A DNA stretch of 64,000 nt from Jaltomata sinuosa (lineage: Eukaryota > Streptophyta > Magnoliopsida > Solanales > Solanaceae), in NCBI GenBank assembly GCA_003996215.1, contig QJPP01000031.1, positions 124,001 to 188,000 on the forward strand, in the 5' to 3' direction. The notes beneath the pieces are model-generated. The model did no database searches. It saw only the letters and a program-made list of their open reading frames with translations, and was not told the DNA's origin. A program made the translations under genes and the position numbers. Positions 1 through 9,830 of this stretch are shown in pieces (the stretch's first letter is position 1; every line of letters begins with the position of its first letter).

Positions 1-225
1 CACCAGGGTGAGTGTATGGCAGGTACGGAAAATTGTTTTGGATGTGGAAAGCTAGGCCACAGGATGAGAGATTGTCCAGCAGCTTCTCAGAAGGGCAAGG
101 ATGTTTGCCCAGAGAATCAGGCTAGTTCTACGGCAGCTCCAGCAGGTCACCCCACTCAGCATGGTGCCTCGTCTGGTACCGGTGGTATTCAGTGCCAAAA
201 TAGGTTGTATGCCCTTCAGACTTAA
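1..225 (+). pseudogene. gag 3' end (nucleocapsid zinc knuckle), copy 1
   Basis: This is the tail of the Gag polyprotein, which packages element RNA. A C-X2-C-X4-H-X4-C knuckle (CFGCGKLGHRMRDC) lies at 34-75, followed by a Ser/Ala/Gly-rich linker that leads in the same frame into the protease. The TAA at 223-225 stands where a Gln codon is likely, because the frame continues through it (QDQED...). In chromoviruses gag and pol are normally one frame, so this stop is probably a lesion and not a real Gag terminus. Confidence 0.85.
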
Positions 226-1095
226 CAGGACCAGGAGGATTCTCTCGATGTGGTCACGGGTACGTTAAAAGTCTTCCATTTAGATGTTTATGCATTGTTA
301 AACCCAGGGGATACACTTTCTTTTATAACTCCTTATATAGCAGTAAATTTTGGTGTCAGTCCAAAAATCCTCCCAGAACCCTTCTCAGTCTCTACTCTAG
401 TTGGTGATCCAGTTATAGCTAGATGAGTATACGAAAATTGCCCTGTCACAGTTTCCCAGAAAGTCACCTCAGTCGATCTTATTGAGTTAGAAATGACTGA
501 CTTTGATATTATTCTAAGCATGGATTAGTTACATTCCTATTATGCCTCAGTTGATTGCAAAACTAGGATCATACAGTTTCAATTTCCAAATGAGCCAGTC
601 TTAGAGTGGAATGGTAGTACCTCAGTGCCTGTAGGTCAATTCATCTCTTACCTTAAGGCCAGAAAAATAATTTCTAAAGGGTATATCTATCACCTTGTTC
701 GGTTTAAGGATTCAAACTACGAGACCCCAATTCTTGAGTCTGTTCCAGTGGTGAATGAATTCCCAGAAATATTTCCAAAAGATCTTCCCAGAGTTCCTCC
801 CGAAAGGGAAATCAACTTCGGAATAGATCTCATTCTAGATACCCAGCCTATTTTGATTCCTCCCTACAGAATGGCTCCAGTTGAGCTTAAGGAATTGAAG
901 GAACAGTTGAAAGATCTAGATAAGGGCTTCATCAGACCCAACATATCTTCATGGGGTACTCCAGTTCTCTTCATGCATAAGAAAGACGATTCTCTCAGAA
1001 TGTGCATCGATTATCATCAGTTGAACAAAGTCACAATCAAGAATAAGTATCATATCCCTAGGATTGATGAATTGTTTGACTAGCTTCAGGATGTC
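226..1095 (+). pseudogene. pol N-terminal part: aspartic protease and RT fingers, copy 1
   Basis: It continues the frame of the gag tail. The protease region near 295-360 reads LLNPGDTLSFITPY, matching the LLDPG(A/S)TLS(F/Y) active-site wording of its relatives in this window but with Asp replaced by Asn, so the protease is probably dead. RT begins near 740 (NEFPEIFPKDLPRVPPEREI) and includes the SLRMCIDYHQLNKVTIKNKY stretch. Stops occur at 424 (TGA), 526 (TAG for the Trp of MDWLH) and 1081 (TAG for the Gln of LFDQL). The part is cut off by the deletion near 1096-1111. Confidence 0.85.
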
Positions 1096-1111
1096 TAGTG
1101 AGGGAATCTAA

Positions 1112-3299
1112 GTCAATTATCAAAAGATTGAGGCAGTGAAGAACTGGCCCAGACCCATCTCTCCAACAGACATCAAGAGTTTCTTGGGTTTGACTGGTTA
1201 CTATCGGAGATTTCTTGAAAGATATTCGACCATAGCTGCCCCATTGACCAAGTTGACTCAGAAGAAGGTCAAGTTTCATTGGTCAAATAAGTGTGAGAAA
1301 AGCTTCCTAGAATTGAAGACTAGGTTGACTACAGCTCCCATTTTGACTTTACCAGAGGGTTCAGATGGCTTCGTGGTTTATTGTGATGTATCTAGGGTCG
1401 GCATGGGTTGTGTTTTGATGCAGCAGGGTAAGGTCATAGCCTATGCTTCTAGATAACTTAAGATTCATGAGAAGAACTACCCGACTCATGAACTTGAGCT
1501 TGCAGCAGATGTGTTTTCCCTAAAGATTTGGAGGCATTATTTGTATGGTGTTCATGTTGATGTGTTCACATATCATAAGATCCTCCAGTATGTGTTCACC
1601 CAGAAAGAGTTGAATCTTCATCAGAGAAGGGGGCTTGAATTTCTCAAAGACTATGATATGAATGTGCTCTACCATCCGGGCAAGGCCAATATAGTGGTTG
1701 ATTCCCTCAGCGGACTCTCCATGGGTACTTTTTCACATGTTGAGGAAGAGAAGAAGGAACTAGCCAGAGATGTTCACAGGCTTGCTCATTTAGGATTTTT
1801 CCTTATGGACATGACAGATGGTGGTGGGATAGTCCAAAATGGGTCAAAATCTTCATTGGTAGTGGAGGTTAAAAATAAACAAGACAGAGACCCCATATTG
1901 CTTCAGTTAAAAGGTGCAGTTAATCAGCAAAGGGTACAGGTTTTCTCCCAATGGGGGATGGTGTGCTTCGCTACTAGGGTCGTTTATATGTACCTAATGT
2001 GGGTGAGTTGAGGTAGCAAATCCTTATAGGATCCCATAATTCCAGATATTCTATTCATCTCGGTGGCACTAAGATGTACCATGATCTACGAGAAGTCTAT
2101 TGGTAGAATGGAATGAAGAGGGACATTGCAGATTTTGTGGCTAAGTGTCCCAACTGTCAACTGGTGAAAGTAGAAAATCAAAAACCAGAAGGTGTAACTC
2201 AAGATATTAGCATTCCTACTTGGAAGTGGGAGGTGATTAACATGGATTTCATTACGGGTTTACCTCGTACTCGCAGACAGCATTACTCCATTTGGGTGAT
2301 AGTGGATAGGGTTATTAAGTCAACTCACTTCTTGGCTGTCAAGACTATAAATTCAGTGGAGGACTATGCCAGATCTACATTAGGGAGATACTCATGTTTC
2401 ATAGGGTTCCCTTGTCTATCATATTAGATAGGGGTCCTCAATTTACATCTCATTTCTAGAGATCATTTCAGAAAGGTCTTGGTACTCAGGTGAATCTCAA
2501 TACAGCATTTCATCCGGAGATGGATGGTCAGGTAGAGCATACCATTTAGACCTTAGAGGACATGTTGAGGGCTTTTGTGATCGATTTCAAAGGTAGTTGG
2601 GATGATCCGCTACCTCTCATAAAGTTTGTCTATAATAACAGTTTCCATTCCAGTATTAAGATGGCCCCATATGAGGCACTTTATGGGCGTAGATGCAAGT
2701 CACTGATTGGTTAGTTCAAAGTAGGTGAAGCAGGCTTGATTAGGCCAGATTCGGTGCATGAGGCTATGGAGAAAGTTCAGCTCATCAGAGAAATACTAAA
2801 TACTTCTCAGAGTTGTCAGAAGTTCTATGTAGATGTGAGGAGAAGGGACATAGAGTTTGAGATCGATGATTGGGTCTTCTTGAAAGTGTCACCCATCAAG
2901 GGGGTGATGAGATTTGGCAAGAAAGGAAAGCTCAGTCCCAGATATGTAGGTCCCTACAGAATCTTGAAAAGGATTGGTAATGTGGCTTATGAGTTAGAGT
3001 TGCCAGCAGATCTAGCACCGGTTCATCCAGTCTTTCACATTTCCTTATTGAAGAAGTGTATGGGTGATCCGGCATTGATTGTGCCTTTAAAGAGTGTGAC
3101 TGTGAAGGATAGCCTCACCTATGAGGAGGTTCCAGTTGAGATTCTTGACCATCAGGTTCGTAGGTTGAGAAATAAGGATGTCGCTTTAATAAAGGTTTTG
3201 TGGAGGAATCAGTCTGTAGAGGGAGCTACTTGGGAAGCAGAAGCAACCATGATGACCAAGTACCCTCACCTCTTCCCTTCAGATTCAGTTTCAACTTGA
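1112..3299 (+). pseudogene. pol C-terminal part: RT connection, RNase H, integrase, chromodomain, copy 1
   Basis: It resumes at VNYQKIEAVKNWPRP, the end of the RT thumb. RNase H is recognised by FVVYCDVSRVGMGCVLMQ (about 1370-1425) and the YHPGKANIVVDSLS region. Integrase has the zinc-binding end KCPNCQ near 2143-2160, the first catalytic Asp in INMDFITGLP near 2240, the second in LDRGPQFTS near 2425-2450, and the Glu in GQVEHT near 2530. A chromodomain-like module (VEILDHQ...WRNQSVEGATWEAE) lies at about 3130-3260. Stops and frame changes break it repeatedly. The last 564 bases (2736-3299) are an open frame ending in TGA. Confidence 0.88.
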
Positions 3300-3489
3300 G
3301 GTAATAGTTCCTCTCTAGTTTCTCAGTTTACTCTTATGTATTTTAGTCTCAGCTATCCTTGCATTCCAGCATGTTTGCATATCCATGGAACTAAGTTCAG
3401 TTAGATATCAGTTTCTAGTACTCAGTTGGTAGGGATTCCATATCTTTCCCTCCAAACTCAGCTTGTTTAGTCTTTATTCAAGGACGAAT
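3300..3489 (+). other. untranslated spacer between pol and 3' LTR, copy 1
   Basis: This is noncoding DNA between the pol stop and the polypurine tract. It contains the phrase ATTCAAGGACGAATGATC, which recurs in front of every chromovirus LTR of the window (for example near 20308 and, in complement, near 27570 and 35375). No gene is seen. Confidence 0.6.
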
Positions 3490-3508
3490 GATCTCAAGGG
3501 GGAGATAT
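3490..3508 (+). other. polypurine tract, copy 1
   Basis: AAGGGGGAGATAT stands directly before the LTR start TGTAACACCCC. This is the expected primer site for plus-strand DNA synthesis. The same wording (GGGGGAGATAT) precedes the LTR at 13231. Confidence 0.8.
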
Positions 3509-5582
3509 TGTAACACCCCAGAACTTTTAATCCTAGACTTAGCTCAGAAAAGCAGAAAGAAATAAAATTTTCAACTGTCACTCATTCCATGAGTTAGCTC
3601 CATGAGTCGTGGAATAGTCCACGAGTTGTTGACTCGACTCGTGGAACTCAGAACAGAGGCCAGCGCTTCTGAGGTTAGGACCACAAATAGGAATCATGGA
3701 CCTTAGAAGTGTCCACGGGTCATAGAAGCTGCCCGTGAAAACTTGTTATTGTTAAACTCCAAGGATCCACGAGCGGGATCCACGATCCGTGAAAGTTTCC
3801 ATGAGTCATAAACCACACTCGTGGAACCCATATCTAGCATCCCAAACTTCTTGTACTGAGAACTACGAAGGGGTTCCACGGGTCATGAACCCAAGTCATG
3901 GAACTCATACCCACTGCTTGACAAAAAGGCCCAGGAACCACGACAGGGTTCCACGAGCCGTGAAAGTTTCCACAAGTCATGGTTCCCATTTGTGGAACCT
4001 GAGTCGCGAATTTCAGCAGTTTTTTTTAATTAATTCAGGGGCATTCTAGTCTTTTCCCTACCTTTTTAATTCCGAACCTTAGTTGTTTTAGGGGGTAATT
4101 AAAGGGAATTTTCACTCTTATTTCCCCGTTCTCCCAAAACTAATCAGACTTAGAAAGAAAAGAACAAAAGAGGCGATAGTTTTTCTCAAGAACAAGCAGA
4201 AGGTTCCTTCAAGATCAGCCCCAAAATCCAAGGGATTTCTCCATAGATTCTTCTCCAGGTATGTGAGATTTCATCAATGGGTTCATTTCACCCATTGAGT
4301 CCCAAGATTCAGCCAGTTCTTTAGTTTTTTATGAATTATTCATACCTAGGGTTCCTAAATCTTAGGGATTCATTGCAATTCAGATGCTACTATGTATATG
4401 ATATTTAATTCATATTTTCTTAGAGAATTAGTATAGTTATATATACAGGACTCAGAAAACCTAGCTTGTGTTAATTTTAGTATTCATAAATTATACTTGC
4501 TAGGCAGATAATTCACACAATCATGCTTCAAAAATTTGAATGCCATATCTTTCAGTATATGTATGTTGCATTCTCAGATGACTATCAGTATTTGAGCTAT
4601 CCATGACTTCAGCTTGCATTTTATTACTCATATTCAGTTGGGAGTAGACTTAGTACCGAGCGGATAATGGGATGAAGGCTTAGCTATCAGATTAGGTTGA
4701 GACCTTTAGTAGCAGTCTTCAAGTCCCAGAACTATGGCGCCACTGTAGGTTTTAAAGGGGTCAGCTATCAGATTACGCTGGTCACCCTTGTCCCTTGTGG
4801 ACAGCAGTTTAGTGGATCCACGTCAGACTTGTTTGTACCCTTGACAAGGTATGAACACCCTTCCATCAAGGGTTACAGGTTGGCCCCACAATTAGCTCAT
4901 CTTGAGGTATGTCAGTTAATAGTACCTCCCACATTCAGACTCATATTGCATTGACCTTGTATCTAGTTATTCAGTTCAGCATGCTATATACTCATGATAG
5001 TTACTTGGTCATTGCATTCAGCTTATCTATCAGTTTATGTTTCAGTATGTATTTTCATGTTCAGTCTTATGTTGTTTAGCTTAGCATACATCCTGCATGC
5101 TCAGTAAATTAAAAGTATTGATGCATACTTTATTGCTACATCATTGTATGATGTAGGTTCAGGCGCTCAGCATCCAGACCGCGTTTAGCTCAATTTCCAA
5201 TCCTTACTCAGCAGATTCAGTGGTGAGTCCTCATAGTTCAAGGATGATAGATATGCTTATTTATTTAATTTTTACATTTCAGTTTCAGACTATTAGAGTT
5301 AGCTGGGGGCATGTCCCAGTAACTCATATCAGTTAGCGGCTTTCAGACATAGACTAGATTCATCTATTGAGTTGTTAGTGTTGTTTTTTAGACTTCATTA
5401 TACTCTTTGATATATTTCATATTCAGACATGTTTTGGGTTCTTTCCCACTTCAAATATAAATTATTTTCAGTTTCTACACAGTGGATTTTTTATCAGAAA
5501 TTGTCTAGTTATGTCACTCCATTGGTTAGCTTGTGTCACCAAGCACCGTATTGCATCTAAGGGGTATCCTCGGGGAGTGACA
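3509..5582 (+). repeat. 3' LTR of copy 1
   Basis: It begins TGTAACACCCC and ends GGGGAGTGACA, the TG...CA form of an LTR, and is 2074 bases long. The first 500 bases hold many degenerate copies of a CCACGAGTCGTGGAA palindrome (about 3590-4010). The rest is AT-rich, and the block near 4650-4900 resembles the LTR body of the second family (GGTTGAGACC...ACTATGGCGCCACTGTAGG against CCAAAACTACGTTGCCACCGTAGG). Confidence 0.9.
3590..4010. repeat. palindrome-rich zone of LTR, copy 1
   Basis: More than ten degenerate copies of TTCCACGAGTCGTGGAA and of its halves (CCACGAGT, CCGTGGAA, CCACGGGTC) are packed into about 400 bases, alternating in orientation. This zone lies in the upstream (U3) part of the LTR, where promoters and enhancers sit. 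A comparable zone occurs in every other chromovirus LTR here. Confidence 0.75.
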
Positions 5583-6403
5583 CAAAACTTACAAGATATC
5601 AAGTAGGTGGATCACCTTCTTTGACTTCTTTTTAGCCCAAATTCAAATTCAATGAAAGAGTGGGTTAGGTAAAGGGTCAAGGCCCAAAACCCATATTAAA
5701 TGAGCCAATATATATTCATATATTTAACTAAATTTTCAAATTATTCCACAAGTAGAGAAACTCACAAAACACTCTCTTTGAAGCTGGAAAGGGAGAAAAG
5801 AACTGCCCCTTTCTCTTTCTGATTAGAGTTCTTGCTCCTTCGAGTTGTTACAAGTATCAAAGGTAAGTTTTTTGCAGTACTTTCTCATGATTTTTACATG
5901 TAAAATCTTATATATTGAAGCTCCACATGTTGGTGGAGTTTGGAAGCCTTTGAAAAAAGAAACTCCTTGGCAGCTCCTTTCAAAATAGTAGTGTTTTTAA
6001 CTTATTTTCTTGTTGTTTCAAGGCGTTGTTGTGAAGAGAAAAGTTTAGAATTAAATAGGTTTAGTATTAATATGAAATTTACAAAAAAATAAAGGTAAAT
6101 TTACTAGATGTAACTATTTTATGAACTCATGGGATGGTGATCGAAAGCCGTGAGTTTGAGTTATTCTGATTTTGTTGGACTATTTGGTGTTTGTATTATA
6201 TGTGTTGTTGGCTGTATTGGTTGAACACCTTATAGTTGGGGTTGGTTGAGGCTATTTTGGGATTAAAATCGGAGGGTGTGGCGATACACAAAGTTTTTTA
6301 TTATTGTGCGGGTATGCTTTTCATTTGATTGTGGTGGACAATTTTGTGAAATCACAGGGTGTGGAGATACACAGAGTTTGTGATTATTACGTAGGCATAC
6401 TGT
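5583..6403 (+). mobile_element. left half of an older LTR-like sequence
   Basis: No protein is encoded. The stretch has the look of a plant retroelement LTR leader: a GGCCCAAAACCCA phrase, a TTTCTCTTTCTG pyrimidine tract, then ATCAAAGGTAAGTTTT, which could be a splice donor. It ends in an imperfect tandem duplication (6277-6403) that is interrupted by the three-LTR array and picks up again at 22364. The identity of the older element is uncertain; its outer ends were not found. Confidence 0.4.
6277..6403 (+). repeat. imperfect tandem duplication (about 81-bp unit) split by the retroelement array
   Basis: Unit 1 starts GGTGTGGCGATACACAAAG and unit 2 (from about 6358) starts GGTGTGGAGATACACAGAG. 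Unit 2 breaks off at GGCATACTGT (6403), and its missing remainder, with the shared word ATTGTGGTGGAC, is found at 22364-22410. It therefore marks the pre-insertion sequence of the array. Confidence 0.7.
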
Positions 6404-8427
6404 TGTAACACCCCGGAAATTGATCCAGCTTTTAAAGTAAGAAAACTTGCTGAAATTTGAACTCCCAGGGATCACGAGTCGAGTCCACGAGCCGTGGAAA
6501 GTTCCACGAGTCATGGAAAGGACTCGTGATTCCAGCACTGCGGACCACCCTCAGGTCTGAGAACTATGGGTTAGTCTAATGATTCGTGGAATCCTCCACG
6601 GTTCATGGAACCAACCCGTAGAACTCAGCCAGAGAGTAGTCATTTTCCCTGAAACCACTAATTGGTTCCACGACTCGTAGAAGTTTCTACGGGTCTTTCT
6701 ATTAAGTCGTACGAACTTATTTGTAGCCTAAAACTTTGGCTCAGGAACCACCACTCCAATCCACAAGCCGTGGTTAGTTCTACGGTCCGTGGAAGGGATC
6801 TGTGGAACCTAAAGCCGAGTTTTAAATCAATTTTTTCTTAATTAAGTCCCAAGGGTATTTCAGCCATTACCCACCCTTTTAACTTCTAAGTGAGGTCATT
6901 TTGACAATTTTTAGCATGAATTCTAAACCTATTAGCCTAAGTCCCTCCTCATTACCTCATTCATCTCCCAAAAAGGAAAAGAACTCTCTTAAGCTTAAGG
7001 TCTCAAGCTCCAAGTCCAAGTCTCCTAATCTTTTCAATTTCAAGTGGGTTAACTCCAATCAAGGTATGTGGGTATTCAACAATGGGTTCCTTTCACCCTT
7101 GTGCCCAAAACCCCAAATTTCAATTTGTGATTTCATGAACTTTCAAATTAGGGTTCTTACCCAATTCTTATGGGTTTTGCTATAAATTACCTTCTCATGA
7201 TTTTATTATGAAATTTCATTAAATTACATGATTTTGCATGGGTTTTTACATATGAGTTCCTATTTAATTAGTTGAAGGTCAATTATGGTAAATCCTACAT
7301 GCATGAATTGATTTAAGCAAATTAGGGAAAATGATAGTATGATTTCATAAATTTCAAGCAAGTGCATGCCTTGTTCCTATATTTTATGAAAGTATATGTT
7401 ATTATGAAACTGAATTAAGGCCATGCAAGTTTTCAAGTTATGAACTATTATGCAATGCAAGACACCCGATGTTCCATCAATGCTCATGAATTATTTTCTA
7501 AACTAAGATTAGTGAGTAGTATGAAGATCCGGGGTATGAACATGTTTATGAACAAGCTTGACATCTAGATATGTCACATGAATGTGAGCCTTATGTTATA
7601 TGTTTTGGGAGTAGTATTTATCACCAAGCGATGAGGGTTCTAGATAACCCAATTCCAAAACTACGTTGCCACCGTAGGTTGCCCTCTGTGGCTTATGACA
7701 GGATCCTTATGAATATGGTTCTAACTTTGGCTGGTTAGGACAACCTTTTTCAGTATGAGTGCATGACATTGGACTCCATGTAGCTTAGTATGGTTTATAT
7801 CGGTTAATAGAAACTCTCACATGATTTTTTTCAAGCTATAAAGTTATATGATATCATACTTTGAACTTTAACCATACTTCATGTTTTATTTCTTATATCT
7901 TGATAATCCTTTTATTATATTTCTTTATGAAAAGGTTCACCTTAAGCATGTTTTAAGTATGTTTTTATCATGATCATGAATCTCTCACATACTCGGTACA
8001 TCCTATAGTACTGACGTATATCTTGCGCTGCATCCTTTGATGATGCAGATTCAGGTGTCCCTTCTCATACCCATGGCTAGAGCTTCCAGGACACTCTTTG
8101 TCTGTTGTTGGCGAGTCCTCTTATGTCGAGGACTAGTTATGATCCTAGTCAGTGTTAGTTACTTATTTTCGTACTTTGAGTTAGCTAGGGTCTTTTCCTA
8201 GCAACTCCTTATGTCATTTATAGAGGCTTTTCAGACATAGACGATATTTGGGTCTTCTTCGAATCATATTCTCTGATTTTATCTTATGGATTAAGTTATC
8301 TAATTCGTATTATGCTTCTGCTATGTTTAATTATTTTACCTGAGTTATGCTATGAACAAGGGTTAATCTGGGGTACTTGTGTTCCGAATCCCGTGTTATG
8401 CCTAGAGGGTAGCCTTGGGGCATGAAA
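6404..8427 (+). repeat. left LTR of the tandem array
   Basis: It begins TGTAACACCCCGG and is 2024 bases long. It should end TGACA, as in the other two copies, but here reads TGAAA. The palindrome-rich zone is at about 6465-6810. A leader-like stretch (6916-7185) with many AAGTCC/CAAG words is shared with the other two LTRs and shows no convincing protein. Confidence 0.9.
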
Positions 8428-8431
8428 AAAT

Positions 8432-8443
8432 TGGTATCAAAGC
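8432..8443 (+). other. primer binding site, tRNA-iMet type, first internal region
   Basis: TGGTATCAAAGC follows the left LTR by a few bases. It is one base away from TGGTATCAGAGC, the complement of the 3' end of plant initiator tRNA-Met, the usual primer of this lineage. Confidence 0.8.
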
Positions 8444-8635
8444 CTCATGTTCAAAAGTCCTAGGATGTCTGAAAGCCGCATCGAGTAGATTCTCTTTCAT
8501 GTGTGTGAAGCACGCCACACATATGAGAGGGAAGCTATGAGGTGTCTTAGAAAACTTCACTTCTTTCATGATCATATCGTGCGATAGATCTTAACTCTAA
8601 TATTTCTCTAATCCTTACCTTGTACATTTCAGATT

Positions 8636-9830
8636 ATGCCTCGATGTGCTATGCCTCACCGAGCCGCTCGGAATATTGCTCCACTAGTTTTGGCCCCTGA
8701 GGTCACGAATGAGGAGTTTAGGAACTCCATTCATTTGCTTGCCTAGACCTTGCTTGCTCAGGCCAATCCATAGGTTCCTGCCCCCGTTCACCCTCAAGGT
8801 GGGGTAGCGGCCCGAGTTTGTGATTCTGTTCGTATGAACCCTCCATATTTTGGGGTTTGAAAGTGAATGAGGAATCGCTAAATTTTATTGATGAAGTGAA
8901 GAAAATATTTAATGTGATGCAAGTGGTTAGGGTTGATTATGTTGAGTTAGCATCCTATCAACTCAAGGATGTGGCTCATATCTGGTTCACGCAATAGAAG
9001 GAAGCTAGAGCTAGAGGCGAGGTCCCTATGACTTGGGAGTGTTTTGAGAGAGGCTTCCTCGACCGGTTCTTTCCTCGAGAGTTGAGGCAAGTGAAGATTG
9101 AGGAGTTTGTGAACTTGAGACAGGAATCTATGACTATTCAGGAGTACATTTTAAAGTTCACTCAGTTGTCTAAGTATTCCCCCTCTATGGTAGCGGACCC
9201 ACATGATCAGATGAGCAAGTTTATCCATGGGGTTTCAAATTTGGTGAAAAAATAGTGTAGGTCTGCTATATTGTTGATTGGTATGAACATTTCTAGACTC
9301 ATGACCCATGCTCACCAGATCGAGGGAGACAGGCTAAGGGAGATGGCTAGTGAGAACAAGAGGGCTAGATCGGAAGGAATCAGGTTTTGGTCATCAAAGG
9401 TCCGGTGGCGGACATCGCTCCTTGTTCTAGAAGAAGTCATCAGAACCCATTTATTCTTCTGCTAGTGCTCCTACCCACGCCCAGAGTCCTCATCATGATC
9501 AGACTGGTAGAGGTTCTGGTTCCTATTCATAGTCTTAGGGGAGTGTTGCTAAGGGATCTTCCCACCCTATTTGCAGCAAGTGTGGGAAGACTCACCCGGG
9601 AGAATGTCATTTGGGCACATGTGCATGCTTTAAGTAACGACAGGTTGAACATATGATTAGAGACTGCCCTTCAGCTAAGAAGAGGCAGGGAGGTAGTAGG
9701 GCTCATTCTGCTCCAGCAGCCCCAGAAGGTCGACCAGCCCAGCAGCGCACAGCTTCTAGTTCTGGTGGTCAGTGCCAGAACCTTCTTTATTCTTTGTGCT
9801 CTCGTCATGACCAGGAGGGTTCCCCAGATA
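8636..9830 (+). pseudogene. gag of the first internal region
   Basis: The start is the ATG of ATGCCTCGATGTGCTATGCC, which matches the gag start of the sister copy at 15446. The capsid-like part is recognised by ECFERGFLDRFFPRELRQ, MTIQEYILKFTQLSKY and the DPHDQMSKFIHGVS region (9040-9240). The nucleocapsid knuckle has lost its sense: a TAA interrupts it near 9634, before IRDCPSAK. Several TAG codons stand where the sister has CAG or TGG (for example near 8995, CAATAG against CAATGG). It is not functional. Confidence 0.85.

Larger units (their letters stand above)
1..5582 (+). mobile_element. Ty3/gypsy chromovirus (Tekay/Del type), copy 1, 5' truncated by window edge
   Basis: This is the 3' part of an LTR retrotransposon. 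In order it shows a CCHC knuckle, protease, reverse transcriptase, RNase H, integrase and a C-terminal chromodomain-like module, then a purine tract and a 2.07-kb LTR. The order PR-RT-RH-IN plus a chromodomain is that of plant chromoviruses; the LTR size and the motif wording fit the Tekay/Del clade. Several in-frame stops and a deletion of the RT core show it cannot act by itself. The 5' LTR and most of gag lie left of the window, so its target duplication cannot be checked. The five bases after the LTR are CAAAA. Confidence 0.93.

Noticed and set aside
16..225. Host CCHC zinc-finger protein
   Set aside because: It continues in frame into retroelement protease and RT and is therefore gag.
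3590..4010. CRISPR array (regular short repeats)
   Set aside because: The units are palindromic and irregular in spacing, there are no distinct spacers or cas genes, and it lies in a plant LTR.
6901..7185. 94-codon Ser/Lys-rich frame in the LTR, repeated at 13716 and antisense at 26684
   Set aside because: It is shared only because the LTRs are shared. The frame is not kept in the copy near 20850, so it is LTR leader, not a gene.
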